Shown in pieces: positions 47,171 through 59,460 of a DNA stretch of 64,000 nt. Where the stretch lies: assembly GCA_031216445.1 (NCBI GenBank), contig CM062215.1:10666501-10730500 (forward strand). Direction: 5' to 3'. Source of the DNA: Lateolabrax maculatus. Lineage: Eukaryota > Chordata > Actinopteri > Acropomatiformes > Lateolabracidae. The notes under the pieces are model-generated. The model made no database searches. It was not told the DNA's origin and saw only the letters and a program-made list of their open reading frames with translations. The position numbers and the translations under genes were made by a program. Positions within the stretch are counted from its first letter, which is position 1. Each line of letters starts with the position of its first letter.

Positions 47171-47616
47171 CAGAGCCAGCAGCATGGCTGTTTAGACACA
47201 AACAGACAGACATATCACAAAACATCTACAAAACAAAAGATGTTTTTTATAGGACAAGTCCAGCAGTGTTTCATTGCAGGCCTCCAGTGACTCATTTAGG
47301 CTGACATGCTTCAACCAGAGGATGCCAAGCTTTTTGCAGGCTGTTTTTTCTCATCCACAAACAAAAACATAAAATAGATTGAGATCTAATTTCGAATGAG
47401 CTGGTTGAAGCTCAAGACAAAGGTACTTTCCTCATGAAGTTCCAAACTCTGAACTCAAAACACTAACGTAAGTGAAATATATTAATAAGAGCATGTGGGT
47501 TTGGTATTTTTGTACAGTATTTGGGTGTCTTACCAGTTAATTGAAGGCTTTCAGTTTAATGCACATGGGAAAACGCACATTTCACAATGCGCTTTGGTAC
47601 AGAATGTGTTGGAGGA

Positions 47617-47958
47617 AGGCTGCATTCAGACCAAATCAGGCGATCAGCGCAGGGTCGCGTGGCAGTGTGGGAGTGTCACCACATGGCCCATTTGTGTGAC
47701 GCGATTAACGTCTTTGTACTCGCTCATGGCATGGGTTGTACAGCGGTCTGGTCGTAGGCTTACGTCATTGACCACCGCAGCGCGATGCCGGGTTGTGTTC
47801 CTCCAAAAGTTGATTTTGTTTCAACTTTTGCTGGGGTTTTTTTTTTCCGGCATCCCCTGCAGCCCCCAGTGCCGCAGGCTGAACGCACCACCCCCATTCA
47901 AATGAATCAGAGGACTGGTGTTTGCGCCGCAACACCCGATTTGGGCTGAATGCAGCCT
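47617..47958. mobile_element. MITE with 24-bp terminal inverted repeats (342 bp)
   Basis: The left end AGGCTGCATTCAGACCAAAT and the reverse complement of the right end, AGGCTGCATTCAGCCCAAAT, agree at 22 of 24 positions over the full TIR. The interior is GC-richer than the surroundings and encodes no transposase; the plus-strand frame 47495-47905 crosses the boundary and is not a gene. No clear target-site duplication, so superfamily is open (Harbinger-like or hAT-like). Confidence 0.8.
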
Positions 47959-48344
47959 AAATAGTGCAGTGGTTGATGAATTGAAATGATGTTTCCTGTT
48001 TTTACAACTGTCCCTTGGCTATTTTTATAACACTATAAAGCACTGCCTGAAGCATGTCAAATGCTTCTGTTTTCTCTTTGATTCACACTCATAAAGCTGA
48101 ATGTTATAATAAACTACACATAAAAACACAGATAACGACACATTTACAGGCTATCTTTGCAAATCTGTTAATTATAAACATGGATCTCAAGTCACAGCAT
48201 TTAACATATCATTTGTACAGTGTTACCTTGAAAGAAAAAGGGAACATTTGGAACATAAGGGAGGGAATTTCAGCATTAACATATGGTGAATACCAATTTT
48301 GCCTTCCAAGAATTTTCATTTGATTTTGAAAGTATCACACTGAT

Positions 48345-48438
48345 AGTAATGTGTGTGTGTGTGTTGTCATTGTTTACCTGTGTTCTGCTGCAAGCCGAAT
48401 TTCCCCCTGTGGGGCAATAAAGAACTGAACTGAACTAA
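48345..48438 (+). repeat. LINE/SINE 3' tail (family E)
   Basis: GAATTTCCCCCTGTGGGGCA then ATAAAGAACTGAACTGAACT. A 5'-truncated retroposon end with a terminal ACTGA repeat. Confidence 0.6.
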
Positions 48439-48559
48439 ATTATTGCACTGATAGAACCATTTTATTAACTTCAATAATCAACACATGATTACTTGTTTGT
48501 TTAATTTGTACAAAACAGAAATGTAAAAACAAGTTGTGGTTTTATGGGGAGGAACTTTG

Positions 48560-48640
48560 GACAGAGCCAGGACAGTCTTTGTGCTGAACTAAGCTTTTGG
48601 CTCTAGCTTCATACTAGAAAGCTAATTGCCATCAAAGAAT
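48560..48640 (+). repeat. Interspersed repeat, family C copy 4 (partial)
   Basis: GACAGTCTTTGTGCTGAACT then AAGCTTTTGGCTCTAGCTTC followed by ATACTAGAAAGC corresponds to the central third of the 10.4-kb copy. Confidence 0.55.
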
Positions 48641-50159
48641 ACGAATCTGAAATCAAGAAAAATATAACCATTTGACTGATCTCTGGATCAAATCACTGCA
48701 AAATTCCCTCGTACTTCTTCAGAAGTTTGGCCGTGGCCCCTGGAGTTCAGCTCCACCAATGAGATCAGCTGTTCCTCCAGACCTGCTTTGCATGTGAGAA
48801 ACTAAAATTCCAAAGTAAAGGTTTCCCGCATGATGTAACTGGGTGCAGGTCCTGTTTTGCAACGAAACAGAAGCGGGGGAGCATGGGAGGAAAAAACCAT
48901 CCTGCAGGCTAGTCACATCACACAGACGGTGATCTGTTTTTTAGCTGACTCCAAAGTAGTTAGTTCACATACAGTGCTGCCTGTGTGACTTGCTTTCAGC
49001 CCACTAGATAATCACACCAGCTCATCAGTGACACAGAAATATGAGCCGACGTATGTTTGGCTCTTTTACAACAGTGTTTTTCCCGAGAATTTCCTTTGCA
49101 AAACATGTTTACGAGGCTCGAGAGAGTGTCGGTTGATAAGACGGCATGTGGACCGGCAGGCTGCAGTCTTCCACTCCGCTGCCAGCGTGGTAAACAGCAG
49201 CAGGAGTGTTTGTGAGCGGTGGGGGCGGGACCTGGGCTCCACATGCTGTCCAAACACGTGGAGTCTGAATGCCACGGACCAGGAGAGATACTGGGCTGTG
49301 GAAAACTGAGTTTTCCATTGACACACACACACACACAAACTCACATGCAGATACAGGCTCCCTCGCGGACAAAAATGTGCAACGTTTTTTGGTCTCTCGT
49401 TGAAAGCAGCAGAAAAAAGAACACCAAATGATGCTTATAGAGCATCAGTGGGCATTAAATGCGCTCTGTAGCAACCTTGGCTTGAGTCAAACTGTGGCAG
49501 GCACAGGAGCAAGACAATACCAGTGTTTCCACACATGGTCCGTAAGGCCCTCGAGACCTTTTGAAATAGCGAGGAACTCAACCCAGACACTTTTGCTGGC
49601 ATTCCAAAGCAAGAATTTCCGCAAAACAAAAATGACACATAAAAATGAAAAAATGTCCAGTCTTCAGATACCAAGCCGAGCATTTCGCCTGGAGGCGGCT
49701 TTCGGTCAGGGCAGGTATGTAGAAGTGACGGCTGATAAAAGCCAAAAAGGGTTCAGAGAGAATGCATCAGGGCTGATTGACCTGTCGACCGCCATGTAAC
49801 CAAGAGTGCTGCCGTGGCTCCAGGAGAAAGAGAGTGCAGGCTGTTACTAAACCCCGATATAGGAAGTCACCGACCACATGACCTCTCACTCACTCAAGTT
49901 CTCTCTTCCTGCTTTTTGACAAGGTGGAAACACACAAACCGTAAAAAGCAGAAGGGAACAAGGCCGTCTCACCAACAGTCCTTAACAAGTTAACAACTTA
50001 ACAACCTGCGACATGGTGTGTCCCATTACCTTAACCTTTAAGAACCTTGTAAGGATTGGTACAAGGTTCTTCTTTATATTTCTACTTCATTTTTTTTATC
50101 TGGGACATTCTTGATATGCGTCTTTGAAACATCCCAAGCATGCCTTTAAGGAGCATGGC

Positions 50160-50345
50160 TGGCTGGGTGGCAATGTCGGCCTGTTGGTCCACCACTTCGA
50201 TCCAGACTGAAATAGCTCAACAGTATTAAATGGATTGTCATCAAATTTTGCACGGACATTCATGGTTCCCAGAGGATGAACCCTACTGACTTTGGTGAAC
50301 CCCTGATGTTTTCTCTAGCGGCGCCATGAAGTGTACATTCGTGGG
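50160..50345 (-). repeat. Family D repeat copy (inverted)
   Basis: GGTCCACCACTTCGATCCAG, ACTGAAATAGCTCAACAGTA, GACATTCATGGTTCCCAGAG, GATGAACCCTACTGACTTTG, then CTCTAGCGGCGCCAT. It is the best preserved D copy in the window. Confidence 0.8.
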
Positions 50346-51563
50346 GATGAGCTGAGCTGTCTTCATCTCCTACAGGCTAAATACAATAATGTCAGCAAAA
50401 ATACATTTGCATATAGCATATTATAAGTTTTAAAAAACATGTCAGCATTTTATTAATCAGTGGAAGACCACGTGACCCTCTGTTGTAGGCTGAAAACATC
50501 TTTGTTTGCGTGACAAAGGCAATGCATTCTCATTTGCGTTGGATTTAGTGTGGTATTTCTGAAATATATGTCAGTATGTTACATTTTCACGCTGGATCGC
50601 CAGTGCTGTGTGCCTCTTGTCGTCTCTTGTGCGGAGAGCCAGAGCTGGCTACTGTAAAGTGGGTCACAGCTCCGCCCCTGCTGCTGCTGCTGCTGCTGCG
50701 CGGCGGAGTTCAACGAGCCCGGCTGAAGCCCTCCTTAGGCTGATTCAGGGAGAAATAATGGGGCCAGCGACTCCCAATCCCCTCAAGAGCCGGAGCACAG
50801 CACGGCGGCAAGCTGGCAGGGAGGCCCAGTGGAGCGCAGGGTGGACGAGGTTGCCAAAGGAGCAGCTATTCGCTCTTTAATACCCTAATCTACGGTGCAT
50901 ACCACACATGCTATTCTAACATGCAGCACAGCGGGTGTATCAAGTTCACACTGTACATACTGTAAGAGGAAGTTTATTTTCACATGATTATTTCCAGTAA
51001 GGCCGCTCTCTCCACACCAAGGCACCAACAAATCAGACCTGGGTCATGGGTTTAACTCCCAGTGGAGCTACTCGACCGGTTTATCTCGCCAATTTACCGT
51101 GAAGGATTTCAGAGTTGACATACGTGGTTGTTATCCTCGAAGTATGAACAGAGTAGAACAGAATCGAATAAAATATGTAAGAAAATGATGGATGTCGTGT
51201 CGGGACAGTGCTTTTATTTCCACATGCCGTGGCTAATCAAATGAACAAATCCACTTAAGGCTGCTTATTTACTCAACATGTTTCTAACTGTCTTTACATG
51301 ATCCCCTTTGGAAAGTCTTGCATGCCACTTAATGTCGTTTGAAAATTGGAAAATTCCTGATCTTCAAAGACCTCTAGGCACAAGAAATGTCACAAGGAAA
51401 TCAAGCATCCAAATCGTGTGATTGTGACGCAGATTTCATGGCTCCAGTATCTCAGCCGCGGTGAATTCTTTCTTGCTTGTCTGCGTGTGTGTACAAGCAT
51501 GTGATTGTGAATGTGATTCTAAATTTGGGAATAATTGAGGGTATCCAGGAATAGACCAGATAG

Positions 51564-51594
<31 letters not shown>

Positions 51595-52024
51595 TACTTC
51601 AAAGGAGCATCCTGTAAACGGTATTTTAGGAACCCCTAACTGTTGTTGCACAGGCTTGAGAAATTCACTTTCCTCACACACTTTATTTAGCGAGCTGTCC
51701 TTCGTGTTGAGGAAGACGACCAGCAACAACAAAAGCATCATGCAACAAAGACTTCTGTTCTCGTGTCCTTCTCCTGCGGTTTTGCCTTCGGAGCAGAAAT
51801 GTGCCCATACAGATTTTGTTCAAGAGAAAAAGGGGAAGAAAAAAAATGTTTTTACTTCAGAGAGTCGGTGCAGAGAGCGACGAGGAACACTGTGTCCCTC
51901 CTGGTGGCTTGGTGGTGGGTTCTTATGTAAGGCTGGTTTCTGCCTGGCAGCAGAGCAGAGCCCCACTGACAGTGTCATACTGCTAATTAATACACACCAG
52001 CTAGAGGTGTGCCCTCAGTGGCTG

Positions 52025-52026
<2 letters not shown>

Positions 52027-52067
<41 letters not shown>
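52027..52067. repeat. (TG)20 microsatellite
   Basis: About 20 perfect TG units. A CA array of about 14 units also lies at 51565-51592, and a poly-C run near 52420. Confidence 0.95.
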
Positions 52068-52069
<2 letters not shown>

Positions 52070-53169
52070 TCATTTTGTGTCTGTGCTGGAGAGTTGGAAA
52101 CCTATTGAAGTGATGCCCATAAATAATATTAAAGTGTCACAGCTGCATTATAATCGCATTGTGAGCGTGGGACATTTTTCCTAATCAGAGGGTTCTGCGT
52201 TTCAAGGGGGGGCACACTGGGTGAGGCCCAGGGCGACTAATTCAACTGAAATATGCAGAACGAGAGGGGAAGTAGCCTGGACGCTGCTCACTTTTTTGTT
52301 TTCATCTGCAAACAAGACTGTCACAATTTCCTCCCCTCACATTTACTTGTCTTCTTTTTTCCCCTACCATGTACTAACCCTCCTGTCGTTCCAGATCCTG
52401 GACTCCCACCTGCCCTGACCCCCCCCCCCCCCAGCCACCTGCACACCTGTCCCCACTTTTAACCCATATGCCTTGTTTTAACCAATAATAACCTATGATA
52501 AGAAATGTAACCGTGTCAATGGAAAACATTCCTGTATCTTACAATGCACGTTTAATGGATAACTGCATGGTAAAGAACCCCCCCCCCCCTCTATCTGCAT
52601 GAGTGTGTGGAAGATAGAGACAGGTGAAATCTGCTGTACTACCAATTTTGAACCTGCTGACCTCCGGACTCTGACTACAGTCTTTTCTGGAGATGCGTGG
52701 CTTGGCAGGAAGTCATTGGCTCAGTATGAGCTTCCTGCCTCGGCCTTTGTCTGAAATAAAAACACATACAGGGAGAGAAAGTGCTGGCCGGAGAGCTCAG
52801 CTCCTCGCTCTCCACAGGACGGAGATAGGATATCCTCCTCTCTTGACACACAGTCAGGAAGCTATTAGACTTCGTGCCAAATGCATGGTATTCCAGCGGG
52901 TGGGGGAGAAGAAGAGGGGCAGGATAGGACTTGGGGTCTCGTGAGGTTGATAATTAGAGGATTAGAGGAGAAATTGATTTAAAATAAGCCTGCCGAAACG
53001 TTTAGGCTAACAAAATGGTTTGTTAACGTCATAGTTAGGCCATAGTAAATGGATGTTGTGTGTATATATATTATATATTTATATATTAATATTACACCAC
53101 AGCCATACTAACTGTCATTCAGGCTTAATGAGATATTACTTGCAGAAATAAAAAAATGATGACAAAGTT

Positions 53170-55755
53170 GTACCTCTTTAAATAAATTAATTTATTTCTG
53201 TAGGTCGCTATCCATAATCAATACAGACAAAAGCAATACTCGACTACCAGAATTTATAAATCATTATAATCATCTCTTGTGAGCATCACAATAAACAGTA
53301 TACTGAACTATGTACAATGGAAGACAACGACACATTCAGACTGAGTCAACGCAAGATCAGTCTGTCCATGGACACGGAAATGGGGAGAGCGCTTTGAGAC
53401 ACGTCAAGAACAAAGTTCCCAGCGACAAAAAACAAAACACTTGGCAGAAAGAGAAATGTACAAGGAGCAAAACAGATTCTGCTCGTCACGAAAAAGAAAA
53501 AAATCATCAATGCAATGTTAGGTTTTGGTTCCACAGTTGTAAACTAGATTGTATTCATGTCACTATTGCATATGCCATTAGGGAAAGTGTGTCGACAAGG
53601 CAAAGAGATCTCTATAATAAAATAGACAGAGTATTTTTTTTTCATATAGTCACAGAGACTGTGAGGGAGAAAGCATACAATACACTGTACAACCCCAAAG
53701 CAAAAACCCCATCCCCTTTTTAAAAATCGGTAGCCAAACTCTTTACACAGGAATATCATTGCAACATTGGTAAAATCTAAGTACTCTATGTATTTTCAAT
53801 AGATTCTTTTAGTTAAACTCTTTCTATGTACACAATATACACATTCAAGACTCTGAAGATAAATAGATACCAACTTAGCGTGGTACAGCTCCAATATTAT
53901 TCCACTCTGTCAAAACCTTTCCCACATTATGTTTCAGCGGTGTTCCCGCCAGCTGAGCGATACATTCAGACACGGTTAAAAGTTTTACAATCTACTGTAC
54001 ACTGAAGGGGTTGTGAGCCAGGTCGGGGTCGACACGGTGGGCGACGCAAAGAGCGCACAGTCGGGACGTCAACAGAGGGCCTTCCGGTAAAGTTGACGAA
54101 CCATCTGGCGGCCATTGTGGAGGTTCAATGCTCCTGTAATTTTTAACTGGATTACTTCTTTACTAATCAAAATGTTCAGTTTCTTCAGATTAAAACAAGA
54201 CTGCGTAACTTCTGAAAGAAAGCAACAAATTAAAAGGTGACTTTTTCCGCAATAAAACCCTTGCTACAGCCTTGGTATGACCAGTAGTTTATGGTATCTT
54301 CAATTAGATAATGTCAGGCGGTAGATAATGGTTGAGTTCATGCTACTATTACATTATGTATTAGATTTAGCCTTATCCTGTAATTGTTAGATTGTTGTCA
54401 CGTAGTTACGTAGTCTTACTTTAACTTGTAACATTGCATAATTCTCTTCAGCCAGATCTAACTTGTTTATGCTGTTATATTTCCCAGACGGCTGCTTCTC
54501 CAGTGAACCTCCATGATGGTGCCAGATGTGGCTGTTGGCCTCTCTTCTTCTACATTTTTTTTTGTGTGTCGCAGAGCCCTCCAGACCCCACCCCCCCCAA
54601 CCGTGACATTTTTTGACTGGCTCCACCCCTCCGTTGTCACCTTAACTCGACAGTTGTATCGTCACATGATATCACAGCAGGGCGGCCTGCGTGGAGCTCA
54701 GCAGCAGGCCGTAGGTTTGAAGGTAGGAGTGTGTGAGGTTTTCAGGCTCAAGTGACTGAGGAACTGTGGGAGGTACAGTGCATTCAGATGCCTGGTGTTG
54801 TGGGGTCTGAGCTGAGTTATAAAGACATGCATAACTCTTATTAAAGACAGTTAGAAATATATTTCTTTAAGTCCAGAGCTTTGATTGGACAAAAAATAAA
54901 CTAGGTTAGAATAAATAAGAAATTAGTAATTAAGAAAATACTTTAATATCAATACGATAAATCAGATCTCAAGCAGCCCAACTGTACTGTACATTTCTGA
55001 AAGAATATTTTTTAATGGTACGCTAGGCTTCTTGCTTTTCACAACAGAATAACAATATAGAGATGTAGGTCCAAACAGACATACCGAAATAGAATATTTA
55101 TCTCTTATTTCATATAAAACATAAGGACAGTATAGACATTAAGGCATTGGGTAGGTCTTATCAGACATTCATCTTCCAAAAATAAATAAAATATCTAATC
55201 TAAATATAGTTATATACTCAGTGTACCTTGGTATCCTCGCTCCCTGGGCCATTTCTATAGTAGGTTGCACTGTTCACTGACATACCGGTTGGTCGTACTT
55301 TGAAACACACACTCGCACGCACACAGGCAGTCATAAAACTACCCTCAAGTAAATAAATAGTATCTGGGTACCATTAGAGTTTTGTTATTGTCTGACTATC
55401 TTTGCTTCTGTGCTTGCGCCAAAATTTGGGTCAGAGGAGAGATGGCCTCCGAAAGCGCAGGGAACATGAGACGCACCGATACACAACACACACACACACA
55501 TCCACCCCCAAACACACACACATACACACACACAAACACACGCAAGTACACAAACACACCTGTCCTGCCTCCAGCGAATTCATGACATGCATAGATGGTG
55601 ACCTGCTTGTTTACTAAGTGCGTGTATGTGTGGGTGTCACTGAGGGTCCAGACAGTCTTTTAGGGCCACAGAGCCCAATGGAAGGGCAAAGTTGATTATT
55701 TTCTTTTCGAGCAGCAATTCGGTGGGGACGCCACGTCAGAGGATAGAGGAGTCCT
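53170..55755 (-). other. irs2: Proposed IRS2 3'UTR (about 2.6 kb)
   Basis: Follows the proposed one-residue terminal exon at 55756-55760. It is AT-rich on the minus strand, with no interspersed repeat that I recognise, unlike the flanking intergenic DNA, which suggests constraint. It contains several TGTACA-type words (TACTGTACATTTC near 54.98 kb, ATGTACAATGG near 53.3 kb) that could bind Pumilio-type or AU-rich-element factors. A CA-rich stretch lies at 55.48-55.56 kb. The plus-strand frame at 53310-53723 has no protein character. Confidence 0.5.
53191..53196 (-). terminator. irs2: Proposed IRS2 polyadenylation signal
   Basis: AATAAA on the minus strand (TTTATT on plus), with a second AATTTATTTAAA nearby and a T-rich stretch downstream (TCATCATTTTTTTATTTC). 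It would end the IRS2 transcript near 53.17 kb. The assignment depends on the proposed terminal exon being right. Confidence 0.45.
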
Positions 55756-55760
55756 TCAGT
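55756..55760 (-). CDS. irs2: IRS2 proposed terminal coding segment (Asp codon end plus stop)
   Basis: A strong acceptor on the minus strand (TTGTCGTCTCTTTCAG) precedes ACTGAAGG. Joined to the single G left by the phase-1 donor at 62678 it reads GAC TGA, so IRS2 would end KEAATTAKD. Human IRS2 ends KEATIVKE in the same position, and human IRS2 likewise has a short last coding part after a long intron. Alternative: if the donor is not used, the reading runs straight on to GGT GAG TGA and the protein ends AKGE. Confidence 0.5.
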
Positions 55761-58274
55761 CTGAAAGAGACGACAAGAGAGAGTTAGTGGAAATATCTAG
55801 TATTTTCAACACTCGTTTAAGTTATTTCAGTACATGACAACGGCTGTTGCACTAGTACGCCTAATCTTACATTCTCTATCAATCACATGCTATTAACTAC
55901 TGTAGGGTGAGCATTTGCAGCCATTTGCATCCAAGTGTCAAGCTACTTTCACTAAAGTTTTTGACATTTAAAAAGCAAAATACAAATGTGGTGCATTTCC
56001 ATCAGGTGAGTGGGAGTAAATGACCACCAGTCAGTCAGTTACAGGCTAACAATTATGAAATATACATGGAGACTTAAAGCTGCACTGTGAAGTTTCCTGT
56101 AAACAAACCATTCATATTTACACCAGTATCTTTCTCCAGATCTCATTGTGTGAATCTTTGAGGTTTAAGAAATATATCCAATGCATTTTCTTCCTCATAA
56201 AACATTTGCAACGGCAATTTTATAAATAAATAACAAGCTTGAAGCCTTTGTTGATGCCAACAATGGTCAATTACTTAGTGAGAAATCAGCAGCAGCACAA
56301 CAAAATGGGGACCCGCTCATAAAAACATGCGCTATACTAAAGGCTAAACTCAACATGGTGCCTTTAATATTTCAGAATATCCAATGACAATAAACCATTT
56401 AAACGTACCAAGCCTGCCTCAACATTGTACCTGACAAATCCACATATTTGACTATTCAACTCATACTGTATTTAACTACAAAACACTATTTAAATTAGTG
56501 AATAAAAAGCTTTTTTGTGGGACCACAGGTAATTCAATTTAAGGTTGATGCTAATTCAAAAATTCTAATTGAATACATGATTATAACATTAAACCTGCTA
56601 ATGGTGAAACAGATCGGTTTGCTTAGAAAGCGAGTAAACCCCAGTTCGTGGCCCGCTTATTTTCCCACAAACAACACCGCTGCCAACAATGCCGACCTTC
56701 GGGGCAGCAGACAGGTTTGAGAGAACAGCGTCTTATACTGTACAGTGTGAACTCATTTACAGACTCAGATTAGGCTGTTTCTGTGCCACAATAACAATGA
56801 GACACTGAGGAAAAACAGCCTGAATAACAAGAACAGTGAGTGCTGCACACACACGTTAAATAGGAGCGATTTGGGATGTGGGAACCTGATTGTTTTGTGT
56901 GTATTATTTGTGTTAAATGACGACGCTTAGTGTGGTTGATTATAGCAATAATATGTTTGTGTGGGTGCGGAGGGTTTATTAATGTGCATGTTTGTGTGAT
57001 TGTACATGCATGTGGCATTATGTTTCCGGTGGCGCTCGCTCCGCTGGACTGGTCACCCCCATCCCAGTCACGCTGTGGTTGGATGGTGTGTCACTTCCTA
57101 ACACGCCAGCTGTTTTGCCCAGGATGCGCTTGAAGGACGGTGGGGGGAGGCTGGGTGTGGGAGGCCGGTCGGCAACGGCCGTAATTACATAATGTGGGCT
57201 GCAGCGTGATGGGGGTTGGTTGGGGGGGGGGGGGTCTCCTGTCGCGCTAACCGTGTTGCTATGGACACATGCGGAGCAGGGGAGCACCAGTCAGCAGCAC
57301 AGCAGCTGATGTACGTACAGAGAGAGAAACTGGTTGCATTCATATTGCACCACACATTGATAATTATGTACGACTGTGGTGTTTTATCATTAAGAGCCAC
57401 TGTTGATAGTTTGCGTGTGTGGAGGAGGGGTTGGGGGCGTTGGAAGCAGGAAGGGGGGGGGGTTTATTTGAAGTCAGAGTGGTGGGCAGGGGGAGGGAGG
57501 GACACTGGGCCAACTGGAAGCTTCCAGGAAGATCTGGAGTCCAGCGGTTGAAGGCCTGCGCGACCAAACGTGTGTGGGAAGGGGGAGTGGGGACGGAGGG
57601 GCCCCAGAGACGCTCGGGGCAGTGGCTTCCGGGAGAAAAATATCCTGGCTGCAGTCGTGAAAAAAAGTCTTGAAAAAAAAAAAAAACACTTCTCTTAATT
57701 CTATTTTAACACGATAAAATGATAAACAGGGAAGGATGAAGGGTAGTTGATGACACCAGGGATGTTAAGTCACTAAATCCTCCGATAAGTCCCTGTATCT
57801 TATATCATTTACTTTTAAAAACATCCATAACTCACTTATATATAGTAACTTAATTTCTGGGGACAAAGTGGAGCCACATCTGATAACTGAGATAACATTA
57901 CTGTTGATGTGAGGGGAACATTTGTCTTCCGCGCTACCCAGATTTAATTTTACAGCCCCTTTCCAAATAGATTCCTGCTGATTTCAGCTTGATTTGTGCT
58001 CAGCCACCATAACATAATAACTCAAAATTTGGACGGGCTGCGGGGAACAAATGCCCACACCTCGCGTTACGTGTTGCCCAGCTGCTGTCCGCGGAGTAGC
58101 CGCTGGCTCTCGCTGATCTACCCCATGCCGTCTAATCTCGCCTGCGGAGGCTGTAATCTCATCTGGAGCCGTGGCTGGCTAAATGTGGGGAACGCTGGCC
58201 ACGCAGTTATCTAGCAGCTAGCGCTTCTGTCTGGAACATCCCGGCCTACTTTAGCCCCCCTCCTCCCCGTACCG

Positions 58275-58276
<2 letters not shown>

Positions 58277-58322
<46 letters not shown>
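58277..58322. repeat. (AC)23 microsatellite
   Basis: Forty-six bases of perfect CA repeat in the proposed IRS2 last intron. Confidence 0.95.
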
Positions 58323-58325
<3 letters not shown>

Positions 58326-59425
58326 GCCTGGAAACTCTGACACAAGAGCCTGCGGTGTTACATGCGCATGTTTGTTCTCTATATATCAAGTAACATGGCA
58401 TTTCTGGATTTCCTGCCTTGGCTATTTGCTCTGCTTTGTTATGTTATGTCCTCAGCCTCAGTGCAGGTCTGACGCGGATGTAAATAAACTACTGAACAGC
58501 CTGTGCGTATGTGTGTGTTTGAGCCCGTGCGCAGCGACAATGAAGGGCTCAAATCAGGTGTCACCTTTACGAGTAAATCCACAAATGCCAGAACAAAATG
58601 TGACGTGTGGGAAATCAAAACAGAGCCCCAAGGCCTCCACAAAGTAATTCCAGCAGTGGAAAAACTGGTATCAATGCAGCCCTTATGCAAATATCTAAGT
58701 CTCCGTGTGTGGGAGCAGCAGGGAGCCAAAAGAAGGAACAACTTCTGATTGTTTTCATTCGATTTCAGCGACTGACCGATTCATAATTTCAGTTTCTTTT
58801 AAAGTGGGGAAATGTGTGTAGTTGGGTTGGGGCTTGACAACAAAACCCCTTCTCTAATTCCCCCTTCCCACCTTGTTATGACAGCCGCATCTACTGAGCA
58901 TGCTCAGAGCGAGTTAGGGATGCATGGCTGTGCAACGAGACCTCTTTCGCTCGCTGCACCCCCTAACATGATAACAAAACACACACATCCCGGGGAATGA
59001 AAGTCACATATATGGATACGTAACAAGCTCTGGGTGCATTTGGGTCTACCCAACACATCATCTCTGCGATGACATCACCCGTAATACTACTGACTGAATG
59101 ACGCTAAGAGGAAGCGGGATTTGAGTAGATGGACACGAATGCTTCTAATCTGGCCGATGAATTACACACACACACACACACACACACTCACTCTATGCTG
59201 ATGGTCATGCTCTCTGCAGCCCGTGGGTGCGGCAGATGGTGTGCTGTCATTAGCGGAGGGATACTGAGTAGGTAGGGGTGTGTGTGTGTGTGTGCACATG
59301 AGAGAGAGACATATAGTGGCACGTATATGTTTGCACTCTAGTGTGAGCACGGGCAGGGAAATCAGTGTAATGGGAGTGTTTGCATGTGTGTGAAGAGAGG
59401 CAGGTGTTTAACCCCCCCCCCCCCC

Positions 59426-59460
<35 letters not shown>

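Larger units (their letters stand above)
33978..53165. other. Gene-poor region between LIG4 and IRS2
   Basis: About 19 kb without any recognisable protein-coding exon on either strand. In human the corresponding interval contains ABHD13, TNFSF13B and MYO16. The single-exon ABHD13 hydrolase (about 340 codons) would be obvious and is not here. The region holds interspersed repeats (separate entries), microsatellites (36.5, 43.4, 43.75, 51.57, 52.03 kb), a (GAG)n run at 36.71 kb and unique-looking stretches (for example 41.03-41.54 and 49.0-49.9 kb). Confidence 0.7.

Noticed and set aside
47495..47905. 136-codon plus-strand open frame
   Set aside because: Crosses the boundary of the MITE at 47617; not a gene.
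49428..49799. 123-codon plus-strand open frame
   Set aside because: Considered as a possible leftover exon of a lost neighbour; no match to ABHD13, TNFSF13B or MYO16 motifs that I know.
51040..51085. GGGTTTAACTCCCAG resembling a tRNA T-loop region
   Set aside because: No cloverleaf partner arms or A-box at the right distance; not a tRNA.
51656..52108. 150-codon plus-strand open frame
   Set aside because: Ends in Val-Cys repeats from the TG microsatellite; no domain.
53310..53723. 137-codon plus-strand open frame
   Set aside because: Low-complexity Lys/Arg/His-rich, antisense to the proposed IRS2 3'UTR, no recognisable domain.
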